A DNA stretch of 7,491 bases. Origin: Cryomorphaceae bacterium (GTDB taxonomy: Bacteria; Bacteroidota; Bacteroidia; Flavobacteriales; Schleiferiaceae). Below the pieces are notes generated by a model that had not been told where the DNA came from, did not search any database, and saw only the letters and a program-made list of their open reading frames with translations. The translations under genes were made by a program, and so were the position numbers. Below are positions 1-6,227 of this stretch, one piece after another; the first letter of the stretch is position 1, and every line of letters starts with the position of its first letter. Location of the stretch: NCBI GenBank assembly GCA_003455605.1, contig DMQR01000171.1, positions 1 to 7,491 of the forward strand, given 5' to 3'.

Positions 1-906
1 TCGTAGAGGTCGGAACAACATCCCGATGAAGATGATGATGGCTGTGAGCTCTCCTACTGTTACACCACCCCCTTGGGCGGCATTCATCCCACCGTACCAT
101 ACACCAAGACCTATGGAAATAGCGCTAAGGACTTCAATAATGGGGAAAAAAAGAGCATAATAAAAGATGCTCTTGATATTGGCATCGCGGTGTCGTGCAT
201 TGATGGTTTCAAACTTGCCCATTTCCTGAGCTTCACGTCCAAATGCTTGTACGATGGCTATCCCTCCAAGGTGTTCTTGTACAAAAGTATTGAGGTTGCT
301 AACTTCATTACGCACGGCTTGAAAGGCACCTTTGATACCACGCTGGAACCAACGGGTGGCAACAAAAAGAACGGGTACAACGCTGAGGCTTATGAGTACG
401 AGCATCGGGTTGAAGAAGAAGAACATGGCAAAGAGCATCACCGCGATGCGGAACAGGTCGCCAAAGATTACGAGGATTCCTTCAGAGAATACTTGGGCTA
501 TGGTTTCGATGTCGGAGACGACACGAGTGACTAATTGGCCCACGGGAATTCTATCGTAAAATCCTAGACGGAAATTTTGCAGCTTATCATATAGCTCGAT
601 ACGAATGTCTTTGATGATGCTTTGCCCAAGCCAATTGGCCGCGTACATAAATGCGAAGGATCCTATACTTTCGATGAGCAATAGGCCCATGAGCCACAGC
701 ATAAGGTTTACCAAAAGCTCCGGATTGTTCCCTAGGATAGCGTCGTCAATGATCTGGCGTGTTAAAATAGGGCGCGCCGTACCGATGGCCCCTAAGGAGA
801 TTGTCAAAGCGACCGCGGATATGAAGAGTACTCGGTAAGGCTTTACATAGCCTAATACCTTGAGGAACAACTTAAAATCGAATGCTTTACCGCCGACGTT
901 TGACAT
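1..906 (-). CDS. ABC exporter, transmembrane domain (MsbA-like, partial)
   Basis: This is the N-terminal 302 residues of a half-size ABC exporter, a fused membrane and ATPase protein that works as a dimer in the inner membrane. The frame is open to the window edge, so the nucleotide-binding domain lies outside. It starts MSNVGGKAFDFK, followed by hydrophobic segments near residues 26-46, 63-90, 141-182 (two helices with the turn FFFFNPM) and 247-299, as in a type IV ABC exporter fold. Conserved family features visible are DIRIELYDKLQ at 100-110, FYDRIPVGQLVTRVVSDIE at 116-134 and EHLGGIAIVQAFGRE near 210-224. The ATG follows the truA stop codon with no spacer, so translational coupling is likely. 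No Shine-Dalgarno is visible. The substrate cannot be told from this half. Lipid, lipopolysaccharide or drug export are family possibilities only. Confidence 0.93.
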   Translation of the reverse strand, partial: MSNVGGKAFDFKLFLKVLGYVKPYRVLFISAVALTISLGAIGTARPILTRQIIDDAILGNNPELLVNLMLWLMGLLLIESIGSFAFMYAANWLGQSIIKDIRIELYDKLQNFRLGFYDRIPVGQLVTRVVSDIETIAQVFSEGILVIFGDLFRIAVMLFAMFFFFNPMLVLISLSVVPVLFVATRWFQRGIKGAFQAVRNEVSNLNTFVQEHLGGIAIVQAFGREAQEMGKFETINARHRDANIKSIFYYALFFPIIEVLSAISIGLGVWYGGMNAAQGGGVTVGELTAIIIFIGMLFRPLR

Positions 907-1656
907 CTAGAAATGGGGGTACAATACTTGTGAAAGATATAACCCGTATGCGGGGGCGCTGGTTCCCATGGCACCACGATTTTTTGCTTGAAGACGGGTC
1001 AAGAACTCTTCTTGCGTCCATTTTCCGCGACCTACTTCGACCAAGCCACCAACGATGGCGCGTACCATGTTACGGAGGAATCGGTCCGCGGTGATGTGAA
1101 ACACCCAATGGTCGCCTTGTGCTTCCCAGTGGGCTACACGTACATCGCAGAAGGTAGTTTTATTATTCGAGCCGTTTTTACAAAAAGAAGCGAAATCCTC
1201 TTCTTCAAGAAGCAACACAGCGCAAGCGTTCATTACATTAAAGTCCAATTTTTCATTGACGTTCCAAGCCCAATCACGCAGAAACGGATTACCTCCCTCT
1301 ACGAGTTTGTACTCATAACTGCGGCTCGACGCCAAAAACCTCGCATGCCATTCCTCGCTTACTTCCAAAGCCTCATGAATGCGTATGGCCGGATCTAAAA
1401 AGCGATTCAATCTGTGCACCAAGTGCGCATGATCCATATCATCAGCAGCCAAAGCCGGATCCCAATCGAAGTGTGCAAACATCTCTGTGGCATGCACTCC
1501 ACTATCCGTACGGCCCGCACCGACAGTGTTGATTTCTTGCTCTAAAAGCTTGGAAAGTGTATCATTGAGATCTCCCTGAACGGTCCTGTCCTCGGGCTGA
1601 ACTTGCCAACCGCAAAAAGGCGTGCCATCAAAGGCGAGTTTCAAGACTGTGCGCAT
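907..1656 (-). CDS. truA: tRNA pseudouridine(38-40) synthase TruA
   Basis: TruA isomerises uridines 38, 39 and 40 in the anticodon arm of many tRNAs to pseudouridine, in the cytoplasm. The 249-residue protein is close to the usual family length. The catalytic motif GAGRTDSGVHA is present, with the catalytic aspartate at residue 51. The N-terminal strand reads MRTVLKLAFDGTPFCGWQ, the family's usual beginning, followed by the TVQGDL segment. The C-terminal part has the expected FLRNMVRAIVGGLVEVGRG motif. I prefer the ATG at 1656 because the family normally starts there and because it leaves a leader of about 18-21 bases after the candidate -7 box at 1688-1681. An in-frame ATG at 1671 adds MNSKV. 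A still longer reading to 1917 runs antisense through the neighbouring phosphoesterase and is not credible. It is the first gene of an operon with the ABC exporter. Confidence 0.96.
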   Translation of the reverse strand: MRTVLKLAFDGTPFCGWQVQPEDRTVQGDLNDTLSKLLEQEINTVGAGRTDSGVHATEMFAHFDWDPALAADDMDHAHLVHRLNRFLDPAIRIHEALEVSEEWHARFLASSRSYEYKLVEGGNPFLRDWAWNVNEKLDFNVMNACAVLLLEEEDFASFCKNGSNNKTTFCDVRVAHWEAQGDHWVFHITADRFLRNMVRAIVGGLVEVGRGKWTQEEFLTRLQAKNRGAMGTSAPAYGLYLSQVLYPHF

Positions 1657-1664
1657 TACTTTTG
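1657..1664 (+). promoter_or_regulatory. Candidate -7 box for the metallophosphoesterase gene
   Basis: TACTTTTG matches the Bacteroidota -7 consensus TAnnTTTG exactly. It would place transcription start near 1668-1671 and give a leader of about 25-28 bases before the ATG at 1696. No clear -33 TTG is seen at the usual distance. The box lies next to or just inside the start of truA. Assignment as a promoter is inferred from motif and position only. Confidence 0.35.
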
Positions 1665-1680
1665 AGTTCATTGAACACCT

Positions 1681-1688
1681 CAAAGGTA
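1681..1688 (-). promoter_or_regulatory. Candidate -7 box for the truA operon
   Basis: Read on the minus strand the bases are TACCTTTG, an exact match to TAnnTTTG. Transcription would start near 1677-1674, leaving about 18-21 bases to the truA ATG at 1656 but only a few bases to the alternative ATG at 1671. A TTTG at 1706-1703 is closer than the usual -33 spacing. The same bases include AAAGG, which sits 9 bases upstream of the phosphoesterase ATG on the other strand and could act there as a weak ribosome binding site. Confidence 0.35.
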
Positions 1689-1695
1689 CAACTTG

Positions 1696-2235
1696 ATGCC
1701 CGCAAATAAGACGAAAATCCTTCTCCTGTCTGACACGCACAGCTACATGGACGAGCGTATCTTGGAATTTGCCAAGCAGGCGGATATCGTTATGCATACT
1801 GGAGATATGGGCAGCCACGAATCCATGGATGAACTTGAAGCGGCCAGCAACCAACTGGTGGGCGTTTATGGCAATATCGACGACCACATCATGCGCCTTC
1901 GTTATCCCTTGCATCAAAAGTTCACCTTAAACGGCATGAAGTTTTGGATGACCCACATCGGCGGCTATCCCCCACGCTATAACCCCAGGATTAGAGAGGA
2001 TATCCAACGTGATCCGCCCGATGTGTTTATTTGCGGCCATAGCCATATTCTAAAAGTGGTCAATGATAAAAAGCTACAATGTTTGCATATGAACCCTGGT
2101 GCCGCAGGTCAACATGGCTTTCACAAGGTACGCACTATGTTAAGATTCGAGATAGTTCAGGCAGAACCCTCGGCGAAGGGACGTATTGAAAACCTTGAGG
2201 TCATTGAATTAGGAAATCGCGGCAGACTCCGTTAA
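1696..2235 (+). CDS. YfcE-family metallophosphoesterase
   Basis: A 179-residue calcineurin-like phosphoesterase of the small YfcE/MJ0936 type, which hydrolyses phosphodiester or phosphomonoester bonds using two metal ions, probably in the cytoplasm since no signal peptide is seen. The metal-binding motifs are complete: SDTH with D13 and H15, HTGD ending at D37, GNID with N60, the histidine H87 in MTHIGG, and GHSH at 114-117. The sequence near 131-140 (HMNPGAAG) fits the family's NPGS-like segment. The ATG at 1696 is preferred over a TTG one codon upstream. It is divergent from truA, and its stop codon is part of the candidate purB promoter box 24 bases before purB. The physiological substrate cannot be read from the sequence. 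Confidence 0.93.
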   Translation: MPANKTKILLLSDTHSYMDERILEFAKQADIVMHTGDMGSHESMDELEAASNQLVGVYGNIDDHIMRLRYPLHQKFTLNGMKFWMTHIGGYPPRYNPRIREDIQRDPPDVFICGHSHILKVVNDKKLQCLHMNPGAAGQHGFHKVRTMLRFEIVQAEPSAKGRIENLEVIELGNRGRLR

Positions 2236-2252
2236 TTTTGCGCTTTAACGGA
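2228..2252. repeat. Perfect 8-bp inverted repeat over the purB promoter
   Basis: TCCGTTAA at 2228-2235 and TTAACGGA at 2245-2252 are exact inverted copies separated by nine bases. The repeat spans the upstream gene's stop codon, the -7 box and the expected purB transcription start, and ends seven bases before the purB ATG. It could be a dimeric repressor operator or a short RNA hairpin. It has no T-tract of the kind an intrinsic terminator needs. The inverted repeat is read directly; its role is inferred. Confidence 0.55.
2233..2240 (+). promoter_or_regulatory. Candidate -7 box of the purB promoter
   Basis: TAATTTTG is an exact TAnnTTTG match. Its first three bases are the TAA stop codon of the phosphoesterase gene. 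Transcription would begin around 2244-2247, giving a leader of about 13-16 bases to the ATG at 2260. The nearest upstream TTG (2204-2206) is 26 bases away, somewhat more than the usual 17-23. Read-through from the upstream gene is also possible. Confidence 0.45.
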
Positions 2253-2259
2253 TTCACTC

Positions 2260-3609
2260 ATGTCTACAGCTTTACATGCCATCACACCTGTTGATGGTCG
2301 TTATGCTTCAAAAACGGAAGCCCTCTCTCAGTATTTTTCGGAATATGCACTGATCAAGTATCGTTTGCGCGTTGAAATCGAATACTTCATCGCTTTATGT
2401 GAAAGTGATTTACCACAGCTTAAGGGGGTAAACAGGGACCAATTCTCTGCGCTTCGCGCTATTTACCAATGCTTCAGTACGGAGGACGCACAAAAGATTA
2501 AAGACATCGAGAAAGTCACCAATCACGATGTAAAAGCCGTCGAATACTTCATCAAAGAAGCTTTCCAAAACATGGGACTTTCCAGCTACCAAGAGTTTAT
2601 CCACTTTGGTCTGACCTCACAGGACATCAACAATACCTCTGTTCCTCTATCCATCAAAGAGGCCTTGGAGAACATCCTGTACCCACAATTAGAGGAGCTT
2701 ATCGACGCTATAGATACCCGTGCCACTGCTTGGGATCACATTTCTTTGTTAGCACGCACACACGGGCAGCCGGCCTCTCCTACTACTTTAGGCAAGGAAT
2801 TCAAGGTATTCACCGCTCGTTTACGCAGCCAACTAGCCCAGCTAAAAGCGATACCTCATAGCGCAAAATTTGGTGGTGCCACAGGTAACTTCAACGCCCA
2901 TACGGTTGCTTATCCAAGTCAAGATTGGCACAGCTGGGGCGATCAGTTCGTTGCTAAGCACCTTGGACTTAAACGAAGCTACCCCACAACTCAAATTGAA
3001 CATTATGATAACCTAGCCGCACAGTTTGATGCATTGAAGCGCATTGATAACATCTTCATCGATTTCTGTCGCGACGTATGGACTTATGTGAGCATGGATT
3101 ACTTCAAGCAGAAGATCAATGTAGGAGAAGTTGGTTCTTCCGCTATGCCGCACAAGGTGAACCCTATTGACTTCGAGAACGCTGAAGGAAACTTGGGCAT
3201 TGCTAATGCTTTGTTCGGGCATATGGCAGGGAAACTCCCTATTTCACGTTTGCAACGTGATTTGACAGATTCTACCGTACTCAGAAATGTCGGTGTCCCT
3301 ATCGGTCACCTGCTGATTGCCATAGCAAGCATGAACAAAGGCCTTGGTAAGCTATTGGTCAACGAAGCAAAGATTGCAGCAGATTTGGAAGCTAATTGGG
3401 CAGTAGTAGCGGAAGCCATACAAAACATCTTACGCCGCGAAGGATATCCAAAACCTTATGAGGCCTTGAAAGCCTTGACTCGTACAAATAGTGCGATCAC
3501 TGCTGAGAGTATAGCCGAATTTATCGATACCTTAGAGGTAGATGATCAAATTAAGACGGAGTTGAAAAACATTACTCCGAGTAACTACATCGGACAAGCC
3601 AAGCGCTAA
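2260..3609 (+). CDS. purB: Adenylosuccinate lyase
   Basis: PurB catalyses two steps of purine synthesis: cleavage of SAICAR to AICAR plus fumarate, and of adenylosuccinate to AMP plus fumarate. It acts as a cytoplasmic homotetramer. The protein has 449 residues, close to the roughly 456 of the E. coli-type long form. Motifs in order are TSQDINNTS at 119-127, ARTHGQPASPTTLGKE at 165-180 with the catalytic-region histidine H168, QIEHYD near 245-250, and the fumarase/aspartase superfamily signature GSSAMPHKVNP at 292-302, whose second serine (S294) matches the catalytic serine of the mobile loop. The start is supported by the typical opening ALHAITPVDGRYASKT. No Shine-Dalgarno is seen. A palindrome and -7 box lie just upstream, and a small membrane-anchored gene starts five bases downstream. 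The gene appears intact. Confidence 0.98.
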   Translation: MSTALHAITPVDGRYASKTEALSQYFSEYALIKYRLRVEIEYFIALCESDLPQLKGVNRDQFSALRAIYQCFSTEDAQKIKDIEKVTNHDVKAVEYFIKEAFQNMGLSSYQEFIHFGLTSQDINNTSVPLSIKEALENILYPQLEELIDAIDTRATAWDHISLLARTHGQPASPTTLGKEFKVFTARLRSQLAQLKAIPHSAKFGGATGNFNAHTVAYPSQDWHSWGDQFVAKHLGLKRSYPTTQIEHYDNLAAQFDALKRIDNIFIDFCRDVWTYVSMDYFKQKINVGEVGSSAMPHKVNPIDFENAEGNLGIANALFGHMAGKLPISRLQRDLTDSTVLRNVGVPIGHLLIAIASMNKGLGKLLVNEAKIAADLEANWAVVAEAIQNILRREGYPKPYEALKALTRTNSAITAESIAEFIDTLEVDDQIKTELKNITPSNYIGQAKR

Positions 3610-3614
3610 ACCTC

Positions 3615-4016
3615 ATGAAAAAGAAAATATACCACACAGCAACGGTCGTCCTTATGACGGCCGTTTCTTTTGGACTATACCAGTATTTCCGGACCCCGGC
3701 AACCGCAATAGACCTCCCCCCTGCTTTCAACGGTGATGCGCAATCCATGGCGAGTGAATTAGATAAATTCCAAATAGGCGATGTAGTTCTATTACAGGAT
3801 ACCGTAGTCAGCGCCGAAAGCAAAAGCATTTCATTACCCAATAGCGTAATTGTAGTAAGAGATTCTTCCGACACTCAAACTTGGCCGTCAAGTGGCTACG
3901 TTTCAGTGAAAGGATTCTATCAGGGAATTGAGCTAGACGATTTTTTCGGAGATACCTTAATCCGCGTCGGCGGTGCCTATCTTCTCGAACCCACGAACTC
4001 TGAAGATTTGGATTAA
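3615..4016 (+). CDS. Membrane-anchored OB-fold-like protein, function unknown
   Basis: A 133-residue protein with a basic start (MKKK), one hydrophobic segment at about 8-24 ending in GLYQYFRTP, and a soluble domain that should face the periplasm. The soluble part has the strand pattern of the OB-fold (tRNA_anti-like) proteins common in Bacteroidota. It has a short helix-like AQSMASELDKF (42-52), then GDVVLLQDTVVSAESKSISL, then GYVSVKGFYQGIELDDFFG and a last strand LIRVGGAYLLE. The family match is made by pattern and is moderate; no catalytic residues are visible and I assign no function. It starts five bases after purB, so it is probably read with it. Two oddities are a terminator-like hairpin in codons 9-17 and an overlap of its last 60 bases with the convergent permease gene. 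The hydrophobic segment has no lipobox cysteine. Confidence 0.8.
   Translation: MKKKIYHTATVVLMTAVSFGLYQYFRTPATAIDLPPAFNGDAQSMASELDKFQIGDVVLLQDTVVSAESKSISLPNSVIVVRDSSDTQTWPSSGYVSVKGFYQGIELDDFFGDTLIRVGGAYLLEPTNSEDLD
3641..3673 (+). terminator. Terminator-like hairpin inside the gene after purB
   Basis: AACGGTCGTC at 3641-3650 pairs with GACGGCCGTT at 3656-3665 through all ten positions, with one U-G wobble, around a five-base loop. It is followed by TCTTTTGG. This has the form of an intrinsic terminator and begins 31 bases after the purB stop, where a purB terminator would be expected. It also encodes residues 9-17 of the membrane segment of the small downstream protein. It may partly end purB transcripts or attenuate the downstream gene. 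The structure is read directly; termination is inferred. Confidence 0.5.
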
Positions 4017-5246
4017 CCCTAGTGCAAAAAACACCGTCAAGGAAAGGGCAGAATTCCTTAGATCTCCTGTCAGTGCCTCTAGAAGACCTATACTGAACAT
4101 CCCGAAGGTAGTGGCCAGTTTCTCCATCACATCATAGAAACTGAAATAGGTCGTATGGTCTTCTGTGGGCGGTAACATCTTACTATAGGTGGAACGCGAT
4201 AAACTTTGTAAAGCGCCCATCACAAAGCCAAGGCATGCTCCTACGAGAAAAAATTGGCTTGCTGTTTGAACAAAGTATGCCGCAAAACAAACGAGCATCC
4301 ACACCGCCACTGCTATTTTGACGGCGTATAGATTGGTGGTATGCTCGCTTAATCGGGCAAAAACATACGATCCCGCGATGGCAACAAACTGTATCATCAA
4401 GATCATCATAATAAGCTGCGTTGATTCTAATCCTAACACCTTAGACCCAAATACCGCCGCCATAAGAATAATAGTCTGCATCCCCACATTATACCAAAAG
4501 AAACCACCGAGGAACACGCGAAGGGGCTTGATCTTCTTAAACTCATGAAATACTTTGATGAGCTCTTCCCAACTCTTCCAGAATAGTTTGCCTTCGAAAA
4601 AATCTTTGACCTCGTCTTTCGGTAATTTGTGAATGGCTGGTAATCCAAACCCTAGCCACCAAATACCTGTCAAGACAAAAGAAGCTCTTGAGGCAATTCC
4701 TGCATCGGCGAACCCAAAGGTATCGGGCATCTGAACCAAGGCCAGACAAAGTATCAACAATAATGAACTACCGAAATACCCAAGTGAAAACCCTCTAGCC
4801 GATAAGCGATCTTGTAATTCCTTTGGTGCAATGACCGGTAAAAAACTATTATAAAACACGATACTTCCGCTGAAACCCAAACTAGCAGAGAAGGCTAAAC
4901 ACAACCCCAACCATGGATTTTGCGCGGTGAAGAAGCCCATGCAAGCCGTGCTAATGGCCCCAATGATCATGAACGTACGCATGAACACCTTTCTGCGCCC
5001 AGTGTGGTCAGCCATGGCCGCGAAATACGGTGAGAGAATGGATATGGTCAAAAAGGAGGCCGCAATGACGTAGCTGTATATGATAGTGTTTTCCCATTCT
5101 CTTCCTAAAAACAAGACACTATTTGTCTCATTTTTGGTCACAGCCTCGTAGTAAATGGGGAATAATACTGTGCTAATGACCAAGGAATAGACAGAATTTG
5201 CCCAATCATACATGGCCCAGCCGCGTTGTGTTTTTTTAAATTTCAT
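3957..5246 (-). CDS. MFS permease, UMF1/Atg22 type
   Basis: A 429-residue inner-membrane permease of the major facilitator superfamily, closest in pattern to the UMF1 family related to yeast vacuolar Atg22. The diagnostic opening WAMYDWANSVYS is at residues 10-21, and the MFS motif-A-like loop AAMADHTGRRKVF is at 76-88, between helices 2 and 3. About twelve hydrophobic segments can be counted, with a charged central loop near 205-240 (LPKDEVKDFFEGKLFWKSWEEL). The substrate is unknown; yeast Atg22 exports amino acids, but that does not transfer safely. The start MKFKKTQRG fits the family. It is divergent from the outer-membrane-type gene with a 64-base gap, in which only degenerate -7-like sequences exist for this strand. 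Its last 20 codons overlap the convergent small gene, and no terminator is visible for either. Confidence 0.9.
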   Translation of the reverse strand: MKFKKTQRGWAMYDWANSVYSLVISTVLFPIYYEAVTKNETNSVLFLGREWENTIIYSYVIAASFLTISILSPYFAAMADHTGRRKVFMRTFMIIGAISTACMGFFTAQNPWLGLCLAFSASLGFSGSIVFYNSFLPVIAPKELQDRLSARGFSLGYFGSSLLLILCLALVQMPDTFGFADAGIASRASFVLTGIWWLGFGLPAIHKLPKDEVKDFFEGKLFWKSWEELIKVFHEFKKIKPLRVFLGGFFWYNVGMQTIILMAAVFGSKVLGLESTQLIMMILMIQFVAIAGSYVFARLSEHTTNLYAVKIAVAVWMLVCFAAYFVQTASQFFLVGACLGFVMGALQSLSRSTYSKMLPPTEDHTTYFSFYDVMEKLATTFGMFSIGLLEALTGDLRNSALSLTVFFALGLIQIFRVRGFEKIGTADAD

Positions 5247-5277
5247 GGTGATTCCAATTTACAACTCGAATCGGCAT

Positions 5278-5285
5278 TATATTTG
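5278..5285 (+). promoter_or_regulatory. Candidate -7 box for the secreted barrel protein
   Basis: TATATTTG matches TAnnTTTG exactly and lies in the 64-base divergent gap. Transcription would start near 5289-5292, leaving about 19-22 bases before the ATG at 5311. No good -33 TTG is seen. The rest of the gap (5247-5310) shows only degenerate boxes for the opposite gene. Confidence 0.4.
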
Positions 5286-5310
5286 ATTCATTAAGGCAAA
5301 TTACCACTCT

Positions 5311-6159
5311 ATGAAAAAAGTCGTCCTACTGATGCTTTTTGTTTTCGCTGGCCTCGAAGCTTTTGCGCAAGACATGATCATCTTCAAAGACAAAACCGTT
5401 GAAGAAGTAACTATAGTTGAAGTCACTCCAGATTATGTTAAGTACCGCGAGTACGGCGCACCTATTAACTCAGTTACATTCTCTATAGAAAAGGACTACC
5501 TATCAAAGTTGATTTTTGAAAGCGGTCGTGTTATAGACATGAGTATATCCATGATGAATGACGAGCGCGTTTACGCTGGTCAGCGGGAAAGAACCATCAA
5601 GTTAGATGTATCAGGAATCAGCAGTAACTATACTTTCATTTCCTACGAACAAGCGGTTGACCCGAGCACCAGCTGGGAAGCTGGAATGATTTTTATCGGC
5701 GCCGGTTTTGAAAACCAAAACGTTGTAAGTGATCCCGAAAGAGCAATGGGCCTTGGTCTAAACATGGGATATAAGTTTAAACGTAGTCCAAACTTCTATA
5801 TGGAACGCATGCGTTATGGTCATATACTACGGGGTGCTTACGTCAAGCCAAACCTTTGGTTGAATGTTTTTAACTATAACCGAGTCGATTACGATCACCC
5901 ACCTGATCCTGTGACTTTTCAATATCCATCCACACGTCAATCTGCAACGGCTGGTACGTTAATGATTGATTTTGGTAACCAGCTTGTTTTCTCCGATCAA
6001 TTCTTGATTGATTACGCTGCGGGTGTCGGTTACGGTTTCACTACCAAATATGTTAATTGGAATCCAAGTAATTATGGCTTTCTCGGAGGTGCAGGATCGG
6101 GTACTCCCTACACTTTCTCATTTACTTTGAAAGTGGGTTACCTCCTACCGAATAAATAA
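5311..6159 (+). CDS. Secreted protein, probable outer-membrane beta-barrel
   Basis: A 282-residue protein with a clear signal peptide, MKKVVLLMLFVFAGLEAFA, cut after AFA at residue 19 to leave a mature end QDMIIFKDK. Residues 20-76 form a small beta-rich region (DMIIFKDKTVEEVTIVEVTPD, VTFSIEKDYLSKLIF, SGRVIDM) of a kind that recurs at the front of exported Bacteroidota proteins. From about 90 onward there are alternating hydrophobic and polar strands with aromatic residues, such as SWEAGMIFIGAGFE, GLGLNMGYKF, AAGVGYGFTTKYV and the last strand TFSFTLKVGYLL, as in outer-membrane beta-barrels. I recognise no named family with a known role. A TAnnTTTG box lies upstream and a strong terminator 17 bases downstream, so it is probably transcribed alone. 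Confidence 0.85.
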   Translation: MKKVVLLMLFVFAGLEAFAQDMIIFKDKTVEEVTIVEVTPDYVKYREYGAPINSVTFSIEKDYLSKLIFESGRVIDMSISMMNDERVYAGQRERTIKLDVSGISSNYTFISYEQAVDPSTSWEAGMIFIGAGFENQNVVSDPERAMGLGLNMGYKFKRSPNFYMERMRYGHILRGAYVKPNLWLNVFNYNRVDYDHPPDPVTFQYPSTRQSATAGTLMIDFGNQLVFSDQFLIDYAAGVGYGFTTKYVNWNPSNYGFLGGAGSGTPYTFSFTLKVGYLLPNK

Positions 6160-6176
6160 GCATCAACCTTATTCAT

Positions 6177-6211
6177 AAAAAAAGCCCGGCGCGTTGCGCC
6201 GGGCTTTTTTT
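6177..6211. terminator. Bidirectional intrinsic terminator
   Basis: GCCCGGCGC at 6184-6192 pairs perfectly with GCGCCGGGC at 6196-6204 around the loop GTT. Seven A precede the stem (6177-6183) and seven T follow it (6205-6211), so it can work on either strand. It begins 17 bases after the barrel-protein stop and ends 16 bases before the aconitase stop, serving both convergent genes. This is the clearest non-coding signal in the window. Confidence 0.95.
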
Positions 6212-6227
6212 ATATCTAGTCTGCTCC

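Noticed and set aside
73..534. A 153-codon plus-strand open frame
   Set aside because: It lies antisense to the ABC exporter, whose minus-strand translation shows clear family motifs. The plus-strand product has no recognisable domain and looks like a shadow.
988..1398. A 136-codon plus-strand open frame
   Set aside because: It is wholly antisense to truA, and its product has no plausible domain pattern.
1657..1917. N-terminal extension of truA to an upstream ATG at 1917
   Set aside because: The added residues run antisense through the metallophosphoesterase motifs and do not resemble TruA, which normally begins at the MRTVLKL strand.
3572..3874. A 100-codon minus-strand open frame across the purB end and the following gene
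   Set aside because: The plus-strand reading has a proper basic and hydrophobic N-terminus and an OB-like strand pattern. The minus-strand one has no recognisable features and would overlap the end of purB.
4433..4749. Minus-strand open frames of 68-71 codons overlapping the permease
   Set aside because: They are alternative frames within the well-supported permease coding region.
5247..5310. Promoter for the permease on the minus strand in the divergent gap
   Set aside because: Only seven-base degenerate boxes (TAAATTG at 5261-5255, TAATTTG at 5303-5297) are present and neither has a well-spaced -33 element, so no site is called.
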